Below, piece by piece: positions 8,391 through 16,645 of a stretch of 64,000 nucleotides of DNA; the first letter of the stretch is position 1, and every line of letters begins with the position of its first letter. Source of the DNA: an uncultured Clostridia bacterium (GTDB taxonomy: Bacteria; Bacillota; Clostridia; TANB77; CAG-508); contig CAOXTD010000002.1 of NCBI GenBank assembly GCA_948560265.1, positions 129,230-193,229 of the forward strand, written 5' to 3'. The notes under the pieces were generated by a model. It saw nothing but the letters and a program-made list of their open reading frames with translations. It did no database searches and had not been told where the DNA came from. Both the position numbers and the translations under genes were made by a program.

Positions 8391-9665
8391 ATGAATTATC
8401 AAAAAGAAGAAATCAAACAAGGAATTACTCTTCATCAAATTCATACAGAAAACTTTAAAACTAATTTATATGCCATCTTCTTAGCGATTCCATTAGAAAG
8501 AGAAAAGGTTACTTTAGATGCATTAATAGGAGCTGTGTTAAGACGAGGAACACAAAGATTTCAAACTCAAGAAGCTATTAGTAAAGAATTAGAGAGAATG
8601 TATGGAGCTAGCTTCAACTGCGGAATTGAAAAAACAGGAGATAACCATATACTAAAATTCTATTTAGAAACATTAAGTGAAGAATTTTTACCAGAGCCAG
8701 AAAAGCTAAATGAAAAATGCTTATCCATTCTTTTTGATATAGCATTCAACCCTTTAACGGTAAATGGAGCTTTCAAGCCAGAATATGTGGAAGGTGAAAA
8801 GAAAAATTTAAAACAAATTATTGAGTCAAAAATAGACAATAAAGCGAAATATGCTTATGATAGATGTATTGAAGAAATGTACAAAAATGAGCCATATGGA
8901 TTATATAAATTTGGTTATATAGAAGATATAGATAGTATTACATCAGAATTATTGTATCAACGCTATCAAGAATTAATTGCAAAATGTAAAGTGGATATCT
9001 TTTGTTCAGGAAGGTTAAATGAACAAGAAACCATAAAGCAAATCAAAGAAAACAAAAATATTCAAAAATTACAGGAAAGAAAACCACAATATGTAATTAA
9101 TAACGAAATCACAGAAGGCAAAAAAGAAGTTCAACCAAACAACATAGAAGAAAGCATGCAAATAATACAAGGAAAGCTAGTAATAGGATTAGACATTTTA
9201 AATACGCAAGAAAACTCTCGCTTTATAGCATCTGTTTATAATGCTATCTTAGGTGGAGGAGCTAATTCAAAATTATTCCAGAATGTACGCGAAAAACAAA
9301 GTCTAGCATATACAGCAGGATCCAACTACTTAAGAACTAAAAACAGCATTTTTATTCGTTGCGGTATAGAAATTGCAAATTACCAAAAAGCATTAGAAAC
9401 GATAAAAGAACAGTTAACAGATATCGCAAATGGAGAATTTTCAGAAGAAGACCTAGAAAATGCCAAAAGACTAATTGTTTCTTCAGTAGATGCTATTTCA
9501 GAAGAACAAGATACAGAAATTACGTATTATTATGGGCAAGAACTATCAGATAGATTTATGAGTATAGAAGACTACAAAAAACAAATTTTAGAAGCTACAA
9601 AAGGGCAAGTAATAGAACTTGCAAAAGACGTTAAAATTAACACAATTTACTTTTTAAAGGATTAG
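8391..9665 (+). CDS. M16-family peptidase-like protein (YmfF/YfmF type), catalytically degenerate
   Basis: This 424-aa protein has the two-lobed insulinase/processing-peptidase fold. The family's RGTQRFQTQEAISKELERMYGASF block and a C-terminal LGGGANSKLFQNVREKQSLAY block are present. The inverted zinc motif HxxEH is missing from the N-terminal lobe, so it is the non-catalytic partner of the next gene. This pair matches B. subtilis YmfF/YmfH-type genes, which annotation databases link to EF-P aminopentanol modification. The ATG follows AAAAGAGGAAAAAAC, and the next gene starts 18 bases downstream. Confidence 0.85.
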   Translation: MNYQKEEIKQGITLHQIHTENFKTNLYAIFLAIPLEREKVTLDALIGAVLRRGTQRFQTQEAISKELERMYGASFNCGIEKTGDNHILKFYLETLSEEFLPEPEKLNEKCLSILFDIAFNPLTVNGAFKPEYVEGEKKNLKQIIESKIDNKAKYAYDRCIEEMYKNEPYGLYKFGYIEDIDSITSELLYQRYQELIAKCKVDIFCSGRLNEQETIKQIKENKNIQKLQERKPQYVINNEITEGKKEVQPNNIEESMQIIQGKLVIGLDILNTQENSRFIASVYNAILGGGANSKLFQNVREKQSLAYTAGSNYLRTKNSIFIRCGIEIANYQKALETIKEQLTDIANGEFSEEDLENAKRLIVSSVDAISEEQDTEITYYYGQELSDRFMSIEDYKKQILEATKGQVIELAKDVKINTIYFLKD

Positions 9666-9683
9666 TGAAAGGAAATAAAGTAG

Positions 9684-10961
9684 ATGAAAATCATAGAAAG
9701 TTCAAAAATAAAAGAAAAAGCTTATATTGAAAAATTAGAAAATGGAATGACAGTCATCATTATTCCAAGAAAAAATACAAAAAAGAAATACATTATTTGG
9801 GGCACACATTTTGGATCAATTGATAATCACTTCATCATGCCACAAACAGGAGAAGAAGTATATATTCCAGATGGAGTAGCACACTTTTTAGAACATAAAA
9901 TGTTCGAACAAGCGAATGGAACAAATAGCTTAGACACATTAATGGCATTAGGAATAGACGCAAATGCCTATACGACGAATGATCATACAGCATATCTATT
10001 TGAATGTACAGAACATTTTTATGAAGGACTAGATGAATTAATGGATTATGTACAAAATCCATACTTCACAGACGAAAATGTAGAAAAAGAAAAAGGAATT
10101 ATTGGGCAAGAAATTAAAATGTATGATGATGAACCAGCATGGCAATTGTACATGAATGCACTAGACTGTATGTATCGTGAAAATCCTATTAAAATTGATA
10201 TAGCAGGAACAGTAGAATCTATTAGCGAAATAACACCAGATGTACTATATAAATGCTATAACATTTTTTATCACCCATCTAATATGGCAATGGCAATATG
10301 TGGAAACTTTGAACCAGAAGAAATACTAAAGGAAGTAAAGAAACGTTTAATTACTAAAGAAAATCAAGGAGAAATAAAAAGAATTTATCCAGTACAAGAA
10401 GATAAAATAAACAAGAAAGAAAAAACAGTGCAAATGGAAGTGAGTCTTCCAATGTTTATGATAGGATATAAGGATGTAGAAAATAGCCAAGAAAATAGAA
10501 TTCAAAAGCATATTGCAATTGAAATATTACTAAATATGATAATTGGGAAAAGTTCAGATTTATATCAAGAATTATACGAAAAAGGAATACTACTTAGCCA
10601 GCCAGACCTAGACTATGAATTTGCAGACCAATATGCACATATATGTATATCTGGTTTTACAAAAGAGCCACGATTAGTAAAAGAAAGAATAGACCAAACA
10701 GTAAAGCAAATGCAAGAAAATGGTATAGATGAAGAACATTTTAATCGCATCAAAAAGAAAATCTATGGAGATTATGTAGTAGAATATAACAGTACTTCTG
10801 AAACAGCAAGAATGTTTTTAGCAGATAATATGAAACAAATAAATAGTTTTGACTATATTGAAGAATTTGAAACCGTAACAAAAGACTATACACAGACTGT
10901 GTTAAACAATATCTTCAAAGAAGAAAATGAAGTTCTTTCTATAGTAGAGCCAAATAAATGA
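9684..10961 (+). CDS. M16-family zinc peptidase (YmfH/YfmH type)
   Basis: This is the catalytic partner of the upstream gene (425 aa). The inverted zinc-binding motif HFLEH is visible in VAHFLEHKMFE (about residues 69-79), and the third zinc ligand lies in the EKGIIGQEI helix region (about 135). The second lobe shows the inactive-domain pattern. The two subunits are expected to assemble into a clamp-like protease. AAAGGAAAT precedes the ATG. The operon ends at a strong terminator. Confidence 0.87.
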   Translation: MKIIESSKIKEKAYIEKLENGMTVIIIPRKNTKKKYIIWGTHFGSIDNHFIMPQTGEEVYIPDGVAHFLEHKMFEQANGTNSLDTLMALGIDANAYTTNDHTAYLFECTEHFYEGLDELMDYVQNPYFTDENVEKEKGIIGQEIKMYDDEPAWQLYMNALDCMYRENPIKIDIAGTVESISEITPDVLYKCYNIFYHPSNMAMAICGNFEPEEILKEVKKRLITKENQGEIKRIYPVQEDKINKKEKTVQMEVSLPMFMIGYKDVENSQENRIQKHIAIEILLNMIIGKSSDLYQELYEKGILLSQPDLDYEFADQYAHICISGFTKEPRLVKERIDQTVKQMQENGIDEEHFNRIKKKIYGDYVVEYNSTSETARMFLADNMKQINSFDYIEEFETVTKDYTQTVLNNIFKEENEVLSIVEPNK

Positions 10962-10973
10962 TAAGATAAGACA

Positions 10974-11010
10974 AAACCAAGCCTAATGCACTAGGCTTGG
11001 TTTATTTATT
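10974..11010 (+). terminator. Terminator after the M16 pair
   Basis: A 12-bp perfect stem AAACCAAGCCTA (10974-10985) pairs with 10992-11003 and is followed by a T-rich run. Confidence 0.85.
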
Positions 11011-11153
11011 AAATAGCGGTTAATTTTGAAATTTAGTGTCATCAAAAATCAAACAAAATCGAAAGAGAAAAAATACTGTCGAAAAAAATAAAAAAAAGAA
11101 GAAAAATGTCATACGAAAATCACTGAAAATACTACAAAATGAGTGAAAACTAA

Positions 11154-11182
11154 TTGACTAATATGTAAAAATATGGTATTTT
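11154..11182 (+). promoter_or_regulatory. Putative promoter of the Spo0E-like gene
   Basis: TTGACT and TATTTT with a 17-base spacer lie about 45 bases upstream of the ATG. Confidence 0.5.
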
Positions 11183-11227
11183 AAATATATACTAAAGACG
11201 AAAAAACAAAAAAGAGGAGTGATTCAT

Positions 11228-11422
11228 ATGTTAAATGAAGAAATTTGTAAATTAAGGGAAAAACTAAATGACAGCATACTAAATGAACCAGATTACAATA
11301 TCACTTATCAAATCAGTGTGGAGCTAGATCAATTAATAGCACAATATTATAGCTCACAAATGAAACTAGCAACACAAACAAATGGAAAACAAAGGGAAAA
11401 ACAAATGGTAACAAAAAAGTAA
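11228..11422 (+). CDS. Spo0E-like aspartyl-phosphate phosphatase
   Basis: This small protein (64 aa) is a two-helix hairpin of the Spo0E family, which dephosphorylates Spo0A-P or a related response regulator and delays sporulation. The family signature SxxLD appears in ISVELDQLIAQYY (about residues 34-46), preceded by a helix rich in Leu/Glu (NEEICKLREKLND). I chose ATG 11228 because GAGGAGTG is eight bases upstream; an in-frame GTG at 11219 overlaps that SD. It is monocistronic, with its own promoter and terminator, immediately upstream of the secretion operon. Confidence 0.75.
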   Translation: MLNEEICKLREKLNDSILNEPDYNITYQISVELDQLIAQYYSSQMKLATQTNGKQREKQMVTKK

Positions 11423-11455
11423 ATGAATGATGCAGACATGCAGAATATAGAAAAA

Positions 11456-11490
11456 AGCAATTAGGATAAAATTTATCCTAGTTGCTTTTC
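11456..11490 (+). terminator. Terminator after the Spo0E-like gene
   Basis: The stem AGCAA-TAGGATAAA pairs with TTTATCCTA-TTGCT around a short loop and ends in TTTT. Confidence 0.75.
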
Positions 11491-11585
11491 TGCATAATAG
11501 AAAATTATTACAAAAACATGACGTTTTTATGACATTTATGTAACAATAGAGAAAAAACTAAAAAGATATGCTATGATAAAAGTAC

Positions 11586-11614
11586 TTGAAAACAAATAAA
11601 AAGTAAGGTATAAT
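11586..11614 (+). promoter_or_regulatory. Putative promoter of the type IV secretion-like operon
   Basis: TTGAAA and TATAAT with a 17-base spacer lie about 30 bases before the first pilin gene. Confidence 0.7.
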
Positions 11615-11645
11615 AAGAAACAATGTCAAAAGAAAAGGAAGAAAA

Positions 11646-12020
11646 ATGATTAAGAAAAAAAGCTTATTTATTATAGTTATCTTAATATTAGGTTTTATGA
11701 TGTTTTTTCCAAGTACTATAACAGCAATTAGTGACCCAATTACAGATCCAAATGCATATAAACCAGGTAGCATTAATACAAGTGATGCAAATGTAGTGGC
11801 TCAAAAAGGAGGAATAATATTTAATATTATATCTACGCTTGGTATTATTGTTGCAGTAATTACGATTATTGTAATTGGAATTAAGTATATGGTTGGAAGT
11901 GTTCAGGAAAAAGCAGAATACAAAAAAACAATGATTCCATATTTGGTGGGAGTTGTTATGATAATAGGAGTTAGCGGAATTTTAAAACTAATAGCAAAAT
12001 TAGCAACTAATATTGAATAA
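11646..12020 (+). CDS. VirB2/TrbC-like pilin subunit 1
   Basis: This 124-aa membrane protein has an N-terminal signal segment (residues 5-23), a short extracellular stretch, and two long hydrophobic helices (about 60-83 and 98-118). The helices are joined by a charged loop, GSVQEKAEYKKTMIP. That arrangement is typical of VirB2/TrbC pilins, which form the pilus or channel of type IV secretion systems. The loop is almost identical to that of the third pilin gene (SASEKAEYKKTMIP), showing duplication. The ATG follows AAAAGGAAGAAAA. This is the first gene of the operon. Confidence 0.75.
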   Translation: MIKKKSLFIIVILILGFMMFFPSTITAISDPITDPNAYKPGSINTSDANVVAQKGGIIFNIISTLGIIVAVITIIVIGIKYMVGSVQEKAEYKKTMIPYLVGVVMIIGVSGILKLIAKLATNIE

Positions 12021-12106
12021 AAAAACATAAAATATTGAAAAATAAACAAATATATTGTATAATAATATACAAAAATAAAGAATTAAAAGAAAGGATAGTA
12101 ATAAAA

Positions 12107-12499
12107 ATGAAAATTTGGAAATACTTTGCTGTAATTTTAATAGCCACATTTTTATTATTGTCATTTTCTATGAGTTATTCTCATACTAATGCAGCAGCAC
12201 TTAGTAATATAGTATCAGGAGCAGACAGTTTCATACAAAATGGACAAGGTAATTCTAAGATTGATAATGAAGACATTCATAATTTATCAGACTCCATTTA
12301 CAATATTTTATTAATAATTGGAACAATTGTAGCCATGATTGTAGGAGTAGTCTTAGGTATTCAATTTATTACAGGAAGTGTAGAAGCGAAAAGCAAGGTA
12401 AAAGAATCTTTAATACCATATGTAGCAGGCTGTGTTGTTATTTTTGGAGCATTTGGTATTTGGAAATTAGTAATCACTATCTTACAGGGGCTTAATTAA
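12107..12499 (+). CDS. VirB2/TrbC-like pilin subunit 2
   Basis: This 130-aa protein has the same plan as its neighbours: signal peptide (residues 5-28, ending near HTNAAA), then two hydrophobic helices around a charged loop (GSVEAKSKVKESLIP). It is the most divergent of the three pilins. I chose ATG 12107, which follows AAAGGATAGTAAT, over an upstream in-frame start at 12035 that would give a lysine-rich leader without an SD. A short hairpin lies between this gene and the next (about 12532-12560) and may tune relative pilin levels. Confidence 0.7.
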   Translation: MKIWKYFAVILIATFLLLSFSMSYSHTNAAALSNIVSGADSFIQNGQGNSKIDNEDIHNLSDSIYNILLIIGTIVAMIVGVVLGIQFITGSVEAKSKVKESLIPYVAGCVVIFGAFGIWKLVITILQGLN

Positions 12500-12595
12500 T
12501 TTATAGTTAAACTAAAAAATAAAAAGATTTTAATATTATTCCAAAAATTATTGGAATAAATCAAATAAATATAAAAATAAAGGGAGGAAAAAACT

Positions 12596-12958
12596 ATGCA
12601 AAAAACAATGAAACTAATTAGTATTTTATTAATGGTTGTAATGATTTGCTTTACATTAAGTACAGTTGCTAAAGCAGCTCCTAATGTTGATAGTATCGTA
12701 GGAATAATGGATAACCAAACTGCTAATGGTGCAGAAAATGTTGCATCAATTGGTGGACAAATTGCTGATATTATTACAACAGTAGGAATCGTTGTAGCTG
12801 TTATTGTTATATTAATTTTAGGTATTAAATACATGATGGGAAGTGCATCAGAAAAAGCAGAATACAAGAAAACAATGATTCCATATGTAGTTGGAGCTAT
12901 GCTAATTTTAGGTGGATCAGCTATTGTAAAAATTTTATTTTCAATTCAAATTGTTTAA
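12596..12958 (+). CDS. VirB2/TrbC-like pilin subunit 3
   Basis: This 120-aa pilin-like protein has a clear signal peptide ending near TVAKAAP (residues 20-27) and two transmembrane helices (about 57-80 and 97-118) around the loop GSASEKAEYKKTMIP. It has the strongest SD of the three (GGGAGGAAAAAAC) and is followed by a hairpin terminator or attenuator, so it is probably the major, most abundant subunit. Confidence 0.75.
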   Translation: MQKTMKLISILLMVVMICFTLSTVAKAAPNVDSIVGIMDNQTANGAENVASIGGQIADIITTVGIVVAVIVILILGIKYMMGSASEKAEYKKTMIPYVVGAMLILGGSAIVKILFSIQIV

Positions 12959-12998
12959 TAATATTACAAAAACATTACGAATATATTACAAATATATT

Positions 12999-13028
12999 AA
13001 AAGTGCACAAAAAGTGCACTTTTTTTTG
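12999..13028 (+). terminator. Terminator or attenuator after the pilin genes
   Basis: The stem AAAAGTGCAC (12999-13008) pairs with 13014-13023 and is followed by a T run. It splits high pilin expression from the channel genes. Confidence 0.75.
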
Positions 13029-13036
13029 CTTTTTAG

Positions 13037-13065
13037 TTACAATTTTCGTGTTTATTTGCTATAAT
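13037..13065 (+). promoter_or_regulatory. Putative internal promoter before prgI
   Basis: TTACAA and TATAAT with a 17-base spacer lie between the pilin terminator and the PrgI-family gene. Confidence 0.5.
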
Positions 13066-13134
13066 ATATGATAAGCATAAATAGAATTATGAAAAACAAA
13101 AGAGACTTGAGAAACAAAGGAGGACAAGCAGCTT

Positions 13135-13479
13135 ATGGGCACATATAATTTACCCAGAAATGTAAAAGGTGAAGGCAGAATTTTATTTATTTTTACCACT
13201 AAAAGTTTAATATATTCTGTAATAGCAGCAGCCATAGGTCTACCATTTTATTTTATCTTCTCTAGCTTTGGAATGACAATGGTTGGAATTGCCTGCGTAG
13301 CTATTTTCGCAGTAATTGGGTTTACAATAGGAACTCTAAAAATGCCAGAGTTAGGAAAGTTTGAGTTTTCTAAAAAAACAGGTGGAGAAAATTTGGATGA
13401 TATTATCAAAAGAGCAATTACTTTCAAAATGAAAGGAAAGAAAGTATATATCTACAAGGAGGGTGAAAATAATGATTGA
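13135..13479 (+). CDS. PrgI-family membrane protein
   Basis: This 114-aa protein with two closely spaced transmembrane helices (about 23-43 and 46-68) resembles the PrgI family found beside VirB4 in Gram-positive type IV secretion systems; the equivalent position is VirB3. The motif at the start, YNLPRNVKGEGRILFIFTTK, and the post-helix GTLKMPELGKFEFSKKTGGE fit that family. AAAGGAGGACAAGC precedes the ATG. The 3' end overlaps the next gene by 8 bases, indicating coupling. Confidence 0.7.
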   Translation: MGTYNLPRNVKGEGRILFIFTTKSLIYSVIAAAIGLPFYFIFSSFGMTMVGIACVAIFAVIGFTIGTLKMPELGKFEFSKKTGGENLDDIIKRAITFKMKGKKVYIYKEGENND

Positions 13480-14707
13480 AATGATTACAATAATATTAGC
13501 AATTGTATTAATTGCCATGGTAATGCTACTTGCCGTCCTTTGCATGTTATACTTTAAATCGAAAAATAAACAACCAGAAACAGCTAAAAGTACTTCAACA
13601 ATTTCAAATAAAAAAGAAATTAAAACCAGTAAAAACTATTCAGTAGAATCTGCTTTTGATTTTATGGAATTTGATACTGTAGAAGATAATATGATTTCTA
13701 CAAAAAATGGTGGAAAATATGTCATGGTAGTAGAATGTCAAGGTATTAACTATGACTTGATGTCAGAAGTAGAAAAAAATGCAGTAGAAGAAGGATTTAT
13801 TCAATTTTTAAATACCCTAAGACATCCTATTCAAATTTACACACAAACGAGAACAATTAACCTAGAAAGCAGTATTCAAACATATCGTGATAAAGTAAAA
13901 GAAATAGAAGAAGAATTAGAAAAAGAAAAAAGAAAATATGAGCAAATGGTTAATTCAGGCAATTATACTAACGAACAACTAAATGCAGCATTTTATGATT
14001 TAACCAAAACTACTAATCTATATGAATATGGAAAAGATATTATCTATACCACTGAAAAGATGAGCTTAAATAAGAATGTACTAAATCAAAAATATTACAT
14101 CATCATTCCATATTACCCAGAAGAACTAGGAGAAAACAACTTTGATAAGCAAGAAATTAGAAATTTAGCTTTTTCAGAATTGTACACAAGAGCACAATCT
14201 ATTGTTAGAACTTTATCCGTATGTGGTATTACAGGAAAAGTGCTAGACTCTAATGAATTAGTAGATTTACTATACATAGCATACAACAGAGATGATGCAG
14301 AAATCTATGGAATTGACAAAGCAATTGAAGCAGGATATAACGAACTATATTCTACAGCACCAGATGTAGTAGATAAGAAAATGAAAGCACTAAATGAACA
14401 AATTGAAAAAGCAGCTTTTGAAAAAGCAAATCAAAAAGTAATAGAAGCAAAAACAGAAAAGCAAAAAGCTTTTGAACAAAAACAAGAGAATCAGGAGGAT
14501 CTAATAGCACAATTAGCTTCCATCATTGTAGAGCAAAATAGAGGCGCTATTGGAAATGATATTGCAGATAATGCTATTGAAAAAATTCAAGAAGAAAAAC
14601 AAAAGAGAAGAGGAAGGCCTAAAAAACAAACTTCAGAAAGTACAGAAGAAGGAGGCGTAGGAGCAAATGAGAAAGAAGGAAGAGATAGAAGTACAAAAAC
14701 AGCATAA
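13472..14707 (+). CDS. Membrane-anchored VirB4 N-terminal-like or accessory protein
   Basis: This 411-aa protein starts with one transmembrane helix (about residues 3-27). A domain similar to the N-terminal part of VirB4/TraC-type ATPases follows (FMEFDTVEDNMISTKNGGKYVMVVECQGINYD), then a charged coiled-coil and a basic tail with GRPKK. It has no Walker motif. I chose ATG 13472 because AAGGAGGG sits nine bases upstream. It overlaps the true ATPase by 41 bases, so the pair may be a VirB4 divided into two polypeptides. The membrane-anchor role is inferred. Confidence 0.55.
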   Translation: MIEMITIILAIVLIAMVMLLAVLCMLYFKSKNKQPETAKSTSTISNKKEIKTSKNYSVESAFDFMEFDTVEDNMISTKNGGKYVMVVECQGINYDLMSEVEKNAVEEGFIQFLNTLRHPIQIYTQTRTINLESSIQTYRDKVKEIEEELEKEKRKYEQMVNSGNYTNEQLNAAFYDLTKTTNLYEYGKDIIYTTEKMSLNKNVLNQKYYIIIPYYPEELGENNFDKQEIRNLAFSELYTRAQSIVRTLSVCGITGKVLDSNELVDLLYIAYNRDDAEIYGIDKAIEAGYNELYSTAPDVVDKKMKALNEQIEKAAFEKANQKVIEAKTEKQKAFEQKQENQEDLIAQLASIIVEQNRGAIGNDIADNAIEKIQEEKQKRRGRPKKQTSESTEEGGVGANEKEGRDRSTKTA

Positions 14708-16637
14708 TGATTACACAAAACCAAATGAATATAAAATTTTGAAGAAAAAAACGATTAAAGAATTAATCTCACCAGCAGGAATAGACACAAGTAATATTGA
14801 CCATTTAGAAATTATTTCTAATGTCACAAGGTATGCAAGAAGCTTCTTTGTATCAGCACTTCCTAGAATGTGTACCTTCCCTGAATTATTTAGAGATATG
14901 TATTTATTCGGAGATATTAATACCTCTATTTATATTAATCCAATTCAAGAATCTAGATCACAAAACGAATTAAATAGAGTTATCAACGAATTGGAAACAG
15001 AAAGAATTGTAGCAGCAGACAAAGGAAATATTAATAGAGAAAGTACATTGGGTCAAAAAAGATTAGAAGCAGAACAATTGAGAGATGAAATTGCAGCAGG
15101 ATTTAACAAACTGTATGAAGCATCCATTGTTGCAACTTTATTTGCCTATAGCTTAGAAGACCTAGATAAATACACAAAATTATTAGCAACCGAAATGTCA
15201 AAATCATTAGTAAATATTAAAACTGCATGGGGAATGCAAGAAGAAGCATTTAAGTCCAATTTACCTTTAATGGAAGATAAAATTAAAAAGACACATACTT
15301 TTGATAGACGTTCTATGGGAACAGTTTTCCCATTCACAACATCAGAAGTAGGACATCCAACTGGAATTCCTCTAGGAATCAATAAACAAACAGGAGTGCC
15401 AATTCTTTTTGATAACTTCCATAACTCACTTACTAACTACAATATGGTTATTTTCGCTAAATCTGGTGCTGGTAAATCAGTAACTATGAAAACTTTAATT
15501 TCTCGCAGCGCAGTGTTAATGGGAATTCAAAGTTTAGCACTAGACGCTGAAGGTGAGTATAGTATTGTAGCAGAGAGTCTAGGAGGTATTAACGTTGTTT
15601 TATCACCTACTTCAAAAACAATTATCAATATATTTGATATTGAAACAGAGGTAGTAAAAGATGAAATTACAGGAAAAGAAAGACTAGTATTAAATGTAGA
15701 AAATAAGGTGGAAGACGTAACACAAGCATTGCTTACTATGGCAAGAGGAAGTACTAGAAGTCAAGAAGTAAACGAACTTACGAAACAAATCATAGCCGAA
15801 TCAGTAGCAGAAGAATATATAGCACATGGAATTAACAGTGATCCTAACAGCTTATACGATGCAACCTCTGGTTTAGCAAATGGAAATATGCTAGGAAGAG
15901 AAAGAAAACAAATGCCCACCATTGGTTCTTGGTACAAAAGAATTCAAGCAAAAGCAGCAGCAAATACAAATCAAGATTATAGCTTCCATTATAGTTATTT
16001 ACTAAAGGTTATGAAACAATATATCAGAGAGTATGATGGACAAATGGCATACTTTGATGGACAATCTACCTTTGATTTATTAGATGGAACACTATTTATT
16101 AACTTAGATATTTCGCAACTAGAAGAAAGATTTGCAAGACCTTTAGCACAACAAATTCTACTTGCTTGGATTTGGGAAAAGTATGTTAAGAAAAATAGTG
16201 AAGATAGATCAAAAGCTTCTAAGAAAAGAGTTTTAGTAGATGAAGCATGGATGTTATTACCATATCCAGAGGCAGTAGATTTCCTAAACACCATGGCAAG
16301 ACGTGCCAGAAAAAGAAATGTATCTTTAGCTATTATTTCTCAAAGATTTCAAGACTTTTATGAGAAACCAGAAGCGCAAGCGGTACTAACTTCTTCAGAC
16401 ACAAAGTTATTCTTAGCACAAGATAAATCAGAAATTCAATACTTAAAAGAGGTATTCAAATTAAGTGAAGGGGAATCAAGCTTTTTAATTACTTGTTTCA
16501 AAGGAGAAGGACTATTAAAAGTAGGAGCAGATAGCGCTATTATTCAAATACAGCCAACTGCAAAAGAATTCGAATTCGTAGAAACAAACTTAAATAAATT
16601 AGCACAGAAGAAAAATAAACAAGCAATAAATTATTAG
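14667..16637 (+). CDS. VirB4-like secretion ATPase
   Basis: This 656-aa ATPase should power assembly and transport at the type IV secretion channel. The N-terminal third resembles the CagE/TrbE/VirB domain. The ATPase core has Walker A (AKSGAGKSVTMK, about residues 265-276), Walker B (VLVDEAWMLLP, about 521-531), and the RRARKRNVSLAIISQRFQD arginine-finger region. The SD GAAGGAGGCGTAGGAGC precedes the ATG inside the end of the previous gene. It is followed after 8 bases by the VirB6-like gene. No in-frame CGG occurs despite the length. Confidence 0.85.
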   Translation: MRKKEEIEVQKQHNDYTKPNEYKILKKKTIKELISPAGIDTSNIDHLEIISNVTRYARSFFVSALPRMCTFPELFRDMYLFGDINTSIYINPIQESRSQNELNRVINELETERIVAADKGNINRESTLGQKRLEAEQLRDEIAAGFNKLYEASIVATLFAYSLEDLDKYTKLLATEMSKSLVNIKTAWGMQEEAFKSNLPLMEDKIKKTHTFDRRSMGTVFPFTTSEVGHPTGIPLGINKQTGVPILFDNFHNSLTNYNMVIFAKSGAGKSVTMKTLISRSAVLMGIQSLALDAEGEYSIVAESLGGINVVLSPTSKTIINIFDIETEVVKDEITGKERLVLNVENKVEDVTQALLTMARGSTRSQEVNELTKQIIAESVAEEYIAHGINSDPNSLYDATSGLANGNMLGRERKQMPTIGSWYKRIQAKAAANTNQDYSFHYSYLLKVMKQYIREYDGQMAYFDGQSTFDLLDGTLFINLDISQLEERFARPLAQQILLAWIWEKYVKKNSEDRSKASKKRVLVDEAWMLLPYPEAVDFLNTMARRARKRNVSLAIISQRFQDFYEKPEAQAVLTSSDTKLFLAQDKSEIQYLKEVFKLSEGESSFLITCFKGEGLLKVGADSAIIQIQPTAKEFEFVETNLNKLAQKKNKQAINY

Positions 16638-16645
16638 GGGGAATT

